A DNA stretch of 64,000 nt from positions 744,001 through 808,000 of the forward strand of contig JAIWND010000001.1 of the NCBI GenBank assembly GCA_025330725.1, written 5' to 3'. This document shows positions 35,617 to 46,245 of this stretch, in pieces. The notes beneath the pieces were generated by a model. That model worked only from the letters and a program-made list of their open reading frames with translations, did not search any database and had not been told where the DNA came from. The DNA is from Chlamydoabsidia padenii. Lineage: Eukaryota > Mucoromycota > Mucoromycetes > Mucorales > Cunninghamellaceae. Numbering within the stretch: the first letter of the stretch is position 1; the number at the start of each line of letters is the position of its first letter. The translations under genes were made by a program, and so were the position numbers.

Positions 35617-36000
35617 CTACTGTAAAAATATAAAAGAAGCCAGTTCACCAATTGCCATTTTATCTTGCTTGATAAGCTTGAGTTCGACAACAGCCGCCAT
35701 AACAGGATTTGAGTCTTCATTATACTGATGCAAAGATTTGCTTCACAGAGCCACCCAGTCCTTCTTGATAGTACCTTGTAGCCGAGTATACCAACTAGAA
35801 GCTTGACCTTCCAACACAGCTTGTAGTTCTTCCACCATTTCCACATGAGTGTAGCCAAAGAATTCCGCCAAAGATTCATATCTTGCCATCCATTATTGTG
35901 CTTCCGTTGCAAAAGTTGGAAATCTGGTCCGTCGTCGTCGTTCCAAGTAGGTGTTGGAGAAGATCTCGTCCTTCACGTCGTTCCCTGCCACATTAAATAA
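35617..36000 (-). pseudogene. Ty3/gypsy-like Gag fossil
   Basis: On the minus strand the frames read RTRFPTFATEAQ, a stop, then MARYESLAEFFGYTH, VEMVEELQAVLEGQASSWY and TRLQGTIKKDWVAL, a second stop (about 35741), then LHQYNEDSNPVMAAVVELKL. The W-x-ARYE-x-LA-x-F-x-GYT ... VLEG-x-A-x-x-WY pattern is the retrotransposon Gag (capsid) domain found in fungal LTR elements. At least two in-frame stops break it, and no protease, reverse transcriptase, integrase or LTR is seen nearby. It is an old remnant. Family level (Ty3/gypsy) is inferred from the capsid pattern only. Confidence 0.72.
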
Positions 36001-36059
36001 ACCAAGTATGAAACAACCAACAGAAAGACAAAACCTACAACCAGAAGAAATGTGATTAA

Positions 36060-38665
36060 TAACCTTGACTTTTCTTGTTTTTTCTTCTTCTTTACTTACT
36101 TTGTACCAGAAGCAAAGAGAGACCACGAAAAACCAGAGACAACAATCAAGGAAGAAAGCCCAACCATAATACAGGAAGACAAACCTACAATAAGAGCAAG
36201 AAGGGTGATTAGTAACATTGTCTTTTCATGTTTTTTTTTTCTTTACTTACCATAAAGTACCCATAAACATTGTATATCATGATCCATCCCCATGAATCAA
36301 ATGGAGCGCCGTAACTGGTGGCTAGTGCAACATGCCCGAGAATAGGTAGATCCACAATAATGCTTCAACATACCAGACATCCCGCTTTACCAGCACAACC
36401 CATTCGCTAGCAGATCCAGGTTTGGAACAGGACACGATGTCGCCTACGTCCTGCCACGGCAAAAAGGCTAGGCCTAATCACTATTCTACACAAAGGTAGC
36501 CGCCTCGCAAAATCTGCCAACTTATCCATTCGATTACTAACAGGAGACTTCACATATCAGGGACAGAGCGAGACCATACACCACAAGTGATACCAAACAT
36601 CGAAGGCAAGTAACAATAAAGGAAGACAAGCCTGCAATAAGACCAAGAAGGAAGATCAGTAACATTGTCTTTTCATGTTTTTTTTTTTCTTTACTTACAA
36701 TAAAATACCCATAAACATTACACATCATGATCCATCCCCATGAATCAAATGGAGCGCCGTAACTGGTGGCTAGTGCAACATGCCCGAGAATAGGTAGATC
36801 CACAATAATGCTTCAACATACCAGACATCCCGCTTTACCAGAACAACCCATTCGCTAGCAGATCCAGGTTTGGAACAGGACACGATGTCGCCTACGTCCT
36901 GCCACGGTAAAAAGGCTAGGCCTAATCACTATTCTACACAAAGGTAGCCGCCTCGCAAAATCTGCCAACTTATCCATTTGATTACTAACAGGAGACGTCA
37001 CATATCAGGGACAAAGAGAGACCATACACCACAAGAGACAACAAATATGGAAGGCAAGTAACAATACAGGAAGACAAACCTATAATAAGAGCAAGAAGAG
37101 TGATTAGTAACCTTGTCTTTTCATGTTTTTTTTTTTTCTTCTTTACTCACTTTGTATTAGAAGCCAAGAGAGATCATAAAACAACAGACACAATAATCAA
37201 GGAGGAAAGCCCAACCATAATGAAAGATGACAAGCCTGAAATAAGAGCAAGAAGGATGATTAGTAACATTGTCTTTTCATGTTTTTTTTTTATTACTTAC
37301 TTTACGTACCAAAAACAAAGAGAGATCACGAAACACCAGAGACAACAATCAGGAAAGAAAGCCCAACCATAATACATGAAGACAACCTACAATAAGAGCA
37401 AGAAGTATAATTAGTAACGTTGTCTTTTCATGTTTTTTTCCTTTACTTACAAGAAAGTACCCATAAGCATTGCACATCATGATCCATCCCCATGAATCAA
37501 ATGGAGCGCCGTAACTGGTGGCGAATGCAACAAGCCCGAGAATAGGTAGATTCACATTAATGCTTCAACATACCAGACATCTCGCTTTACCAGCACAACC
37601 CATTCGCCAGCAGATCCAGGTTTGGAACAAGACACGATGTCGCCTACGTCCTGCCACGGCAAAAAGGCTAGGCCTAATCACTATTCTACACAAGGTAGCC
37701 GCCTCGCAAAATCTGCCAACTTATCCATTTGATTACTAACAGGAGACGTCACATATCAGGGACAAAGAGAGACCATACACCCCAAGTGACACCAAACATC
37801 GAAGGCAAGTAACAATAAAGGAAGACAAGCCTGCAATAAGAGCAAGAAGGGTGATTAGTAACATTGTCTTTTCATGTTTTTTTTTTCTTTACTTACCATA
37901 AAGTACCCATAAACACTGTTCATCATGATCCATCCCCAAGAATCAAATGGAGCGCCGTAACTGGTGGCGAATGCAACAAGCCCGAGAATAGGTAGATCCA
38001 CATTGATGCTTCAACATACCAGACATCCCGCTTTACCAGCACAACCCATTCGCTAGCAGATCCAGGTTTGGAACAAGACACGATGTCGCCTACGTCCTGC
38101 CACGGCAAAAAGGCTAGGCCTAATCACTATTCTACACAAAGGTAGCCGCCTCGCAAAATCTGCCAACTTATCCATTTGATTACTAACAGGAGACGTCACA
38201 TATCAGGGACAAAGAGAGACCATACACCACAAGAGACAACAAATATGGAAGGCAAGTAACAATACAGGAAGACAAACCTATAATAAGAGCAAGAAGAGTG
38301 ATTAGTAACCTTGTCTTTTCATGTTTTTTTTTCTTTACTTACAATAAAGTACCCATAAACATTACACATCATGATCCATCCCCATGAACCAAATGGAGCG
38401 CCGTAACTGGTGGCTAGTGCAACATGCCCGAGATTAGGTAGATCCACAATAATGCTTCAACATACCAGACATCCCGCTTTACCAGCACAACCCATTCGCC
38501 AGCAGATCCAGGTGTGGAACAGGACACGATGTCGCCTACGTCCTGCCACGGCAAAAAGGCTAGGCCTAATTGCTATTCTACACAAAGGTAGCCGCCTCGC
38601 AAAATCTGCCAACTTATCCATTTGATTACTAACAGGAGACGTCACATATCAGAGGCAAAGAGGGA
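36060..38665 (-). repeat. Tandem array: five copies of an approximately 446-bp unit plus three short partial units
   Basis: The anchor ATGATCCATCCCC recurs at 36279, 36727, 37479, 37925 and 38371, spacings of 448, 752, 446 and 446 bp. Copies look over 90 percent identical, including GGAGCGCCGTAACTGGTGGC and GATGTCGCCTACGTCCTGCC. The long 752 gap contains two extra short units of about 160 bp (about 37100 and 37265) resembling the partial unit at 36061. On the minus strand each unit has a donor-like GTAAGTAAAG, a branch-like TTACTAATC and an acceptor-like TTRTAG around hydrophobic reading frames (e.g. GAPFDSWGWIMMCNVYGYF). No single frame crosses the unit, since stops or frame changes interrupt it. 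I cannot match it to a known repeat or gene family. The strand given is that of the splice-like signals. Confidence 0.88.
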
Positions 38666-40309
38666 GCATAAACCTAGTGTAAATAATTAACAATTCAGTT
38701 AGAGTCTAAACTAGTAACAACTTTGGCTGAGAATCATTCAAGACGCATTGACTTACCTTTATGACCAGAATCACAATAAGAGGGAAGAAGCCATGAGATT
38801 ACATCTATCACAAAACAGGTTTTTCATATAGACAGCCATTAGGTGATTCATGGATCACTTTTGTGTGTGAATTAAACCTACTTGTAAGCATGACCAGCAA
38901 TAGGAATGAGTGCGGGGGACAACTTGTCTGTCAAGCACAGGTTCTTAAAGGGGGGTTTTGTTTAAAGGGGAGGTTTAAGTATAGGGAAGTTTAAACAAAA
39001 ACATATAAAAAAAAAAAAAAGAGGAAAGAAAAGGAGAAAACGAATTTTTAAAAATCGCGTTTTTATAGCTCGCGGGTGGCGGGATTTTAATAACCGTGAA
39101 CGAGCTTTGCCTTCTTCTCTTCCCATTCCAAAGACATTCAACTTGGTCCTCTTCTACAGGGAACTCCCATTTGTTGTAACGATTAAATGATGAAGATAGA
39201 CAAAAAGAGATGACGAAGCAACTGACTCTGTGGTAGTAATGGGCTCTCTTGGAAATCATCCAAACTGGATCAACACGGCAAAGGTAAAAGAAAGGCACAG
39301 AGAGAAAGTGGTAGTAATATATACAGTCTCTTTCTTCTTGGACAATCATCTTACCCAAGACTATAATACTAATGCTTTCCAATTCATGTTGATGTAGAAT
39401 CGAGACCTACCAATTGTCCCTGGACGAATCTCTTTTTTGACTGATACAACCAACTAGGAAGAAGGATGATGTTCTCTGAATGGAATGCAATAGGCTTTGG
39501 TTGAATAGAAGAATAATGCTATTGCAAACTCGGTGGACATTGAGGATGGATTTGGTGGTCAAGTGCGACAATGGTACACTTCTTGATTGCAACTGGGGAT
39601 ATATTTGAATGTCAAATCAATCATTGGTCCAGCAAGATCAAAATATGATGTTTTGTAGATTAGTTTTAGATTAGTTTTATTGTAGAATAGTGTTATATTT
39701 AACCTTAATATCAATAAAGTCTTGTTTTATCATATGTTTGCTGGTCAATATAAATGCGTTTATCAATGAAGGTGTTTTTATTTTAAACGATTTTAGTATC
39801 ACGATGAATAACACCTATATACATGATGAATCGTGTAAAATTCATGCTTTTTTTTTTTTTGCCCATGCAACCAAAATTAGCGGGACAGCTAACCCCCCCC
39901 CCGAGTTGACCTGAAATTTATGTAAAAGTTGTATGAAGGTTAGCCAAAACAAGGCAATTCATGCATAATCTGAATTCAAAGTTGGCCAGTCTTTTAGTAC
40001 TACGCTTCATACTTTTTTTTTTCAAAAGTAGAATATGAAGCTCCTTTTGTCAAGTAGCTGTGAAACAACTACAACAACACCAACACTGACCCCTCCTTCA
40101 ATATTGAATAGAATAGTATCATTAGTGTTTATTATTATCGAGATAAATCTAGCTAAAACAAAGGATCATGATCATAAAAGGAGTAAAATAATGATATATA
40201 TCCATTATAATACCATAACAAAGATAGTCATTATATAATATATAAAAGGAGATAATCAAACTAAGGAGCTATATATACACACTACACGACGTGTCAGAGA
40301 TACACAGGC
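38666..40309. other. Gene-free stretch between array and transposase fossil
   Basis: About 1.6 kb without a recognisable gene. The longest frame (minus, 38975-39382, 135 codons) crosses a GGCGGGATTTTAA motif relative (about 39078-39090) and has no family resemblance, so I do not call it. A C run and T runs occur near 39843-39901. Confidence 0.5.
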
Positions 40310-41096
40310 ATGATGGTAGTTGATGGTGCTGATGTTAAGACCAAAGAAGTGGTGTCAAATCCACGTGTCGTTTGAGGCCACCGCTTCCAAAATCACTGTG
40401 GGCTTCTTATATCGTCCTTGGTATTGTCCATGCCACGCAGTGAGACAGTTCTTCCATTCATAGTATATGCAGCCAATGGAGCCAACCATCCCAAGTCTGA
40501 GCCTTCTTGCAAAAGTCGCTCCAGATCATCCACCGTTGGTTTGCGTAGGTATTTGTCGCCGTAAACCACCACCAAAGCATCACAGAATTTGCAAAGACAC
40601 CTCAGCTGCGTAGTCTGGCCCATCGTCAAGTAGTCGTCGAATGCATCAGAGCTTTCACCTTGTACCAATTGCTCGATGGCCCATGTCACCTTTTGAAAGG
40701 AAGTCAATCCAGGACGACCAGCGGCGTCGTATCGTTGCTGGAAGTAGGTGTCATACTGTTCCACGTCTGTGACAATACGTAAAAATAGTTGCCGATCCAC
40801 TATGATACGATGTTCAAAGTCCTTGTCGTCATATACAGGGTTGCTCCAGAAGTAATTATCCCAGAGTGTTTGGTTTGCCAAGGCCTTATTTCCGTAGTTG
40901 TGTTTTATGCTTTTGCTTGCCAGGAGTTGCTGTTTTTCGAGATTGACACTGCAGGAGCCATTACTTGTTGGTCCAAATCGTCGACGAAGAATTTATCGTC
41001 ATCGGACAGAGAAAAGAGGCCGTGTTGTTGCATTTTCAAAATAAAAGATGTAAGAAAGGAAAGAGAAGGTGCGGTTGTTTTTTTTTTTCCCATCAT
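40310..41096 (-). pseudogene. PIF/Harbinger-type transposase fossil
   Basis: Minus-strand frames match Harbinger (plant transposon protein/DDE_Tnp_4) transposases: TLWDNYFWSNPVYDDKDFEH, LFLRIVTDVEQYDTYFQQR, DAAGRPGLTSFQKVTWAIEQL and KYLRKPTVDDLERLL. After SDLG a one-base shift is needed to continue with GSIGCIYYEWKNCLTAWHG and YKKPTVILEAVASNDTWI, and there a stop replaces the next residue. An N-terminal piece (MQQHGLFSLSDDDKFFVDDL) also lies in another frame (about 41035-40905). So the gene carries at least two frameshifts and one nonsense change and ends before the later catalytic acids. I found no clear terminal inverted repeats or target duplications. It is an inactive copy. Confidence 0.8.
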
Positions 41097-41683
41097 GTCT
41101 TAAATTTGAGCCCCGATACCAAACCAAGGATGCCCAAATCTAATATGCAAATTTTACCCAGCCGAAGTACATAACAGCCTCCAGCTTTATTCTATTCGAT
41201 ACACACAATCTATCATACTGGTGTGGTTTTTGATTTTGTGGCAAAAGCTATTCAACCCCCCCCCCCCAAAAAAAAAAGAGAGCGAGCGAGCGAGAGAGAG
41301 AGAGACTGGGATAACCACATACTAGGGTTATTTTCCTCATAAAGACCAAACAAGAGGATGTATAACACATAAAATAGGAGTTTTATTGGATGACATAAAA
41401 AGCACTAAAACCAATATCGTATAAAAAACACAAATATACACAGTGATGGTAATCATCACTGATAATTAAGATATAAATTACATAAAAGAGAGGAAGAAGA
41501 TCGAAGGTAAGGGAAGAAGCCTATATGAGTTATAGGATACATAATATATAAAGAGGGGATAAAAAAGAAGTCTATGATATGTCTATTAAGAATTTCTATA
41601 TGTATATATGAGGGATATGTATCAGATAAAAAAAAAAAAAAAAAAAAAAAAAAAGGTAGGATAAAGATGGTGTTGGTATCCTT
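41097..41683. other. Low-complexity spacer
   Basis: About 590 bp. A C run followed by an A run and a GAGC/GA repeat (about 41259-41305), and a long A tract (about 41630-41654). No gene. Confidence 0.6.
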
Positions 41684-44443
41684 CTATGCTTTGTTATCTA
41701 AATGTCGTTGTTTGTGTTGTCGTTTCGGATCAGAGTTGTACTTGAATGTTATCGAAGAATCAGTGGCACCAATATCCCGTGGGTAATTAAAGTGATTTGA
41801 GATGAATTGTTGTAAAGCCGGGGAATCCAAGATCGATTGTTCTTCATCATCGTCGGTCGGTTTCATAGATTGGCGGGGACTGACCGTGGCACTGCTACTA
41901 TTGCTTCGGCTTTGAGAGGAAGAGGAGGTGGCTGAATCGGCTGACCCATTAGTGCTATTGCTGCGAATCGACATGCTGCTGCTGAATCGACTCGAGTTGT
42001 TTTCATACCAAGCTTGAGTGGTACCTGTGGAATTGCTTCGGACGGTGGCGCTTCGTTGATGTAGCGATTGCGTTGCCTGTTGTTGTTGTTGCTGTTCCAA
42101 GGAGGCAAACGTCAGTAACCGGGGAAGACGACCGATGACACCGTGAGTGTTATAGAGTTGTTGACCTTGTACCAGTTGAAGGAATTGTTGTTCGTCAAAG
42201 TATTTCAAAGCTGCCCAAGAAGGGTTCAAAAAGGAAAAAGCCTTTTTCAATCCATTCAGTTTTTCTATATATATATAATGCAGCATGAGAATCATAAAGT
42301 AGACATTTCACACATTGCATTTAATACTTACGTTTTCCAATACCACCATTCGAAGAAATACCATGCAAAGGTTGTCTTGGAGCGGCCAAAGTACCTTTTG
42401 TGCCTTGTTTCAGAGGTTCTTTGCCTTTAACCAAACGACAGATGTTCCGAGCAATACAAACCCCAGAGATAGTAGCAGCATAACCAGTTTTTTCTTCGGT
42501 AACATTGGTCACGTCACCTCCAGCAAAGATGTGGTCGAATTGCCAATGATCAATTTGAAGGGTAGGTTTGACTTTGATACGGCCCCGCGTGTCTACACAA
42601 ACATCCAAGGTAGAAGAGGTAGAGAAGAGACTGCTGTTTGGTTGAGTACCTGTTGTTAAAAAGATCTTGTCGTATCCACTATAGAGTTTTCCACTTGATC
42701 CAATATAGACATTGCTTGTTGAGGCGACATCAAAATCAATGATTCGTTCGTTGCAGACGACGGTGACACCCAGACTGGAAAGATACTGCTGAGCCTTTTG
42801 TTGTTGATCCAATGTGCTTCGGCAGACAACAGTTGAGTTTGATTCGACAATGGTTACCTTTTTGTGAGGATAGGGTCCCGGGAACCTGGTTTGAGCAAGT
42901 TCACTATTGAGACAAAATAAAGTTGTTGAGTGTCACGGTTTGATCACTTATTTTTCCCAAAAACAGTAAATGGAAGAAGTGGAAATTACCTGGCAAGTTC
43001 GCAACCTACAAGCCCACCACCTATGAGACATACACATAAAGAAGTAGTATTAGTTGAGTGAATTAAGATCACATTTGTACGACTTACCAATGATAAGAAT
43101 AGATTGTGAAGTCAAAACTTCAGCATAGGCTTCTTCCAATCCAGTCAGTCGGTATAGAGCAGAGATGTCGGTTGATTTCAAGCTAGAGTTATATGAACTT
43201 CCAGTGGCCATTACCATGTAGTCAAAATGAATCTAATCATATGAATTGAGAAAGAATAACATGTGAGATGATGTTGTTTCTATTTTTGGCTTGAGGATAT
43301 TACGTGTTCGTCATTGACCAAAACAGATTTGGCATCTTCGTCGATTTCGTCAACATAACCAATGATCACTTTGCCATTCTTCACATAAGAGTCATGTTGA
43401 ACACGTAGAGAAGTAGATTGATGAGGATTGACCAACTTCCTTACAATACCAGGAGTGTATTCAAATGCCGCTACATACAAAAAAAAAAAAAAAAAGAAAA
43501 GAAAAAGTGGTATGTCAGTATATACAGTATAGTATTACCATTGTTGTTTTGTCGCTTTTTTTTTTTTTTTTTACCTTTAGTGTCAATTAATGTGATTTCG
43601 AATATTGGCATAGCATCAAGAATTGAAGCAACAGTGAATCCCTAGATGATAACAATAAGAGTCAATATAATTGGGCAAGCAGAACGTGAGTTAAACCCAC
43701 TTACCACAAAACCACCACCAACGATGCAAACATGTATTTTTTTCTTGTTAGAGTAGGATTTACTGTTAAACAAAAGTGACATGATTTTAGTAACCTTGTA
43801 CCACACTGAATTGTGATGGGTAAAGTTTTCTTTACCTTGGTCCCTGGATGTTAGATTGTTGAGTTTGTATGTATTCTGACAGTTTGGTTTGCTATATATT
43901 GCAAAAGGAGAAGATGAGTAAATTGGTATTATTATCCAACTACAAAGTATTATCAATTATTAAGCTTACCAACATGGATAAGACTTCACTTTCAGTATCC
44001 CTAAGTGTTTCCAAGGCATCGTCACGAGTAATAATCGACCACTTCAAGGCGTCCATTTTACGTTTGACCTGTTCTTGAGTTGTAATGTTGAGTTCCATGG
44101 GTGCACCAATTGTGATAAAAGTTTTGTAGATACTATGTAGTAGAATAAATTAAAAAGATGAGTTGACCAGTTATTGTTTAGTATTGGGGTTGTGACAAAT
44201 GTTTACTGACCGATTTAATGAGTGTTCGACATTTCGTTGGTTTTCTTCGTGACGCAGTTGTGCCATGGCTTCAATGAATAAAAGGTTTTCATGACACCAA
44301 GTACGACCTAAAAAGTGTTCAAAGTCATTTAAAAGCTTGGGGTCGGCCAATACACGTTGTAATAAAAAGGAGAATGTAGGGGCGGTTGTGGTAGTGGAGG
44401 ATGTGGAAGAAGAAGGAAGAGAAGAATGTATAGAGGAGACCAT
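41684..44443 (-). CDS. RGS domain fused to AIF-like FAD/NAD(P)H oxidoreductase (predicted)
   Basis: Ten minus-strand exons (44443-44211, 44132-43970, 43891-43836, 43762-43705, 43641-43575, 43470-43304, 43232-43088, 43020-42990, 42903-42332, 42264-41684) give a continuous 690-residue frame. Residues about 25-150 form an RGS domain: FEHFLGRTWCHENLLFIEA, FITIGAPMELNIT and a helical end. Residues about 160-497 form a two-Rossmann flavoprotein of the AIFM2/NDH-2 type: VCIVGGGFVGFTVAS, the FEYTPG loop, VMATGSSY, SILIIGGGLVGCELAS, and DHIFAGGDV closing the FAD site. The last 190 residues are Gln/Ser-rich, ending in DDDEEQSILDSPALQQFI. RGS domains stimulate G-alpha GTPases; AIF-like enzymes oxidise NAD(P)H to reduce quinones. 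A fallback is two tandem genes, because a stop and an ATG exist inside the joining intron (43835-43763). Confidence 0.75.
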
Positions 44444-45548
44444 ATTGATATATAGTGGTTTCCCCGCGTTTTGTTTAAAAAAAGAAAAAAGGAAAAAGAA
44501 GAATAGAAAAATAGAAGAAAGAAAGAAGCCGAAAAGGAATGCTACAGAGGTTTGACCTTTATTCCCAAGTTTCTGGGTTCATGGTGCCTTACTTTTTTTT
44601 TACCTTGAGAAAATTCAAAACCCGCCAGTGAAGTCTGCCAACTCCCCCCCTTTTCTTTTCCTTGTAATGGCATGATTTTATTCAACCAATCGGAGTGTTC
44701 CATTCCGTTAGTTCGTATGCATTATTTTCAAATCCCGTTTTCCAACTACTCTTGTCGTGCCTTTCTAACGTCGCATATGACACACAAAGTGTTAAAATTA
44801 CAAACAAAGTCTTATCGATAAATACCATGCATTATACTAGCTGAGTGATGATGGGAGCACAGCAACACCATCTGCGGGCATCGGCAAACAAAATCATCCG
44901 CTGTTGGAACTGTCATCCACGACTGGGAAATAAAAAACACATCCCCTTTAGGAAGGCGAACATGTCTCCTCGATCGTTTATATTTCTCTGAAACTGATCG
45001 GGGGGGGAGGAGGGGTATCCATATAGGAAGAACGGCTAAACAGGAAGTATATATATATATATTACCCAATCAAGAGGTATAATTTGCTTAGAAAGCGGTT
45101 TGACAATTTCATCGCCGACCGATCATTATGCTTAAAAGTGCCTGAAAAAACGTACGACTTCTGTGAATTGAATATGCAAACCCCGCTTTTGTAAGTCAGA
45201 ATAGAAGGGGTATCAGGGACATGCCTAGGTGCGTAATGATGATGGTGGTGAATGTGATGATGTTACCTATTTCAATTTCAGTTCACACCCAACTTTCAAC
45301 TTTAATTCCTTCGATGGAATCGATATTTTTAGGCAACACAATAATGAGAGTTACTAGGTTTTTATTATCAGATTGTGTAAACGGGAATAACGGGATAATA
45401 CTAATCAACAAAAGAGTACGTCTGTATGTAAGTGGGGAAAGGTTTTGTTCTAATTCTAATATTGATATCATACATATACACTAATTTAATCAAAGTTTTT
45501 TTTTTTATTCTACCGTATTTACCATCCAGGTCTTGAGTTCTTGTCTAG
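44444..45548. other. Spacer with several motif copies
   Basis: About 1.1 kb between the RGS-flavoprotein start and the next minus-strand gene. It has TTCAAAACCCGCC (about 44614-44626), exact TTCAAATCCCG (44727-44737) and CAAACCCCGC (about 45178-45187). A short TA repeat occurs near 45050. No credible gene. Confidence 0.55.
44727..44737 (-). promoter_or_regulatory. CGGGATTTGAA motif, exact copy 8
   Basis: About 285 bp upstream of the RGS-flavoprotein start; preceded by ATGCATTATT. Confidence 0.7.
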
Positions 45549-46245
45549 TCAGATCGATGGTTCTTGATTTTTTACATGTTCAATCCGATCCTATTGTAAT
45601 AGACCCGCGGGCAAACGTGGAATGTAAATGAGGTTACAAATACATAATGTTTGGCTTTTCCATGTCCGAGCGCTTTCCTTTTTTGAGTATTTGTTACCTT
45701 TTTGCCATAGATCACTGCAATCAATGATTCCTCGTGTTCCGAATAATATAAAACAGGGACAGGGACTGTCTCTTGTAACATCTTGGCATTGACTAACTAT
45801 AAATATAACAGGAAGAATGTGATTATGCAAGTGGGTATCCATCATTAATGCCTTTTGTCTTACCTTCTCTAGTCACTGACAAGGTTATACAGTATTGTAT
45901 ATGAGCTTGAATGGCAGCTGTCAGTATATAAAATAATAATGGTAACAACAACATATAATTCATCCATCATTTCCCATTTCACATGTTTACTTTCAGGTAC
46001 CGAGCACCACCACGTTGTCTTATAGATCCCATGAATGCACGAGCTTCATTCATATCAAAGGTTGGAAGGTTTGGTTGATGGGTTTGTGAGACCTTGAAGA
46101 TAGTTTTTATTTGAAATGATCAAAGTTATTAGAATCCATTAATACCTATACACGTATACCGTTCCTTTTTTCTTTTTACCTTGTATGACAGGACCATCTT
46201 CCTAGAGTTCGTTTCGTTTCCAGAACCAGCATTAGAGTCTTCCAT
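45549..46245 (-). CDS. Small probable mitochondrial ribosomal protein (L51/S25/MRP49-like)
   Basis: No single long frame marks this gene; it appears only when five short minus-strand exons are joined (46245-46180, 46092-45991, 45917-45891, 45796-45698, 45590-45549). All joins are phase 0 with GT-AG ends, giving 111 residues. The third exon is just 27 nt (LPFKLIYNT). The spliced order GSIRQRGGARYL, K^LPFKLIYNT^L, ETVPVPVLYYSEHEESLIAVIYGKK resembles the thioredoxin-like L51/S25/CI-B8 domain of mitochondrial ribosomal proteins (GAR-aromatic, LP-x-x-x-x-YN, then P-V-x-x-x-Y). Yeast Mrp49 is the closest type I can suggest. The N-terminus (MEDSNAGSGNE) is not a typical presequence, so the first exon is the least certain. 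Gene reality is moderately supported; family is tentative. Confidence 0.5.

Larger units (their letters stand above)
34500..36060. other. Gene-free, degenerate DNA
   Basis: Downstream of INTS4 the sequence becomes AT-rich without an intact gene. It includes the two-copy direct repeat at 34608-35040, an ATAGA/AGACA-rich stretch with short imperfect repeats (35090-35400) and the Gag remnant at 35617-36000. AATAAATTG (about 34540) is a plausible INTS4 poly(A) signal. Confidence 0.65.

Noticed and set aside
36060..38665. CRISPR-like array
   Set aside because: The unit is about 446 bp, copies are nearly identical along their length with no alternating unique spacers, and the genome is eukaryotic.
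38975..39382. A 135-codon minus-strand frame between the array and the transposase fossil
   Set aside because: It crosses a GGCGGGATTTTAA motif relative and A/T runs, has odd composition (Ser/Phe/Tyr runs) and no recognisable domain. It may be fossil coding DNA, but that cannot be supported.
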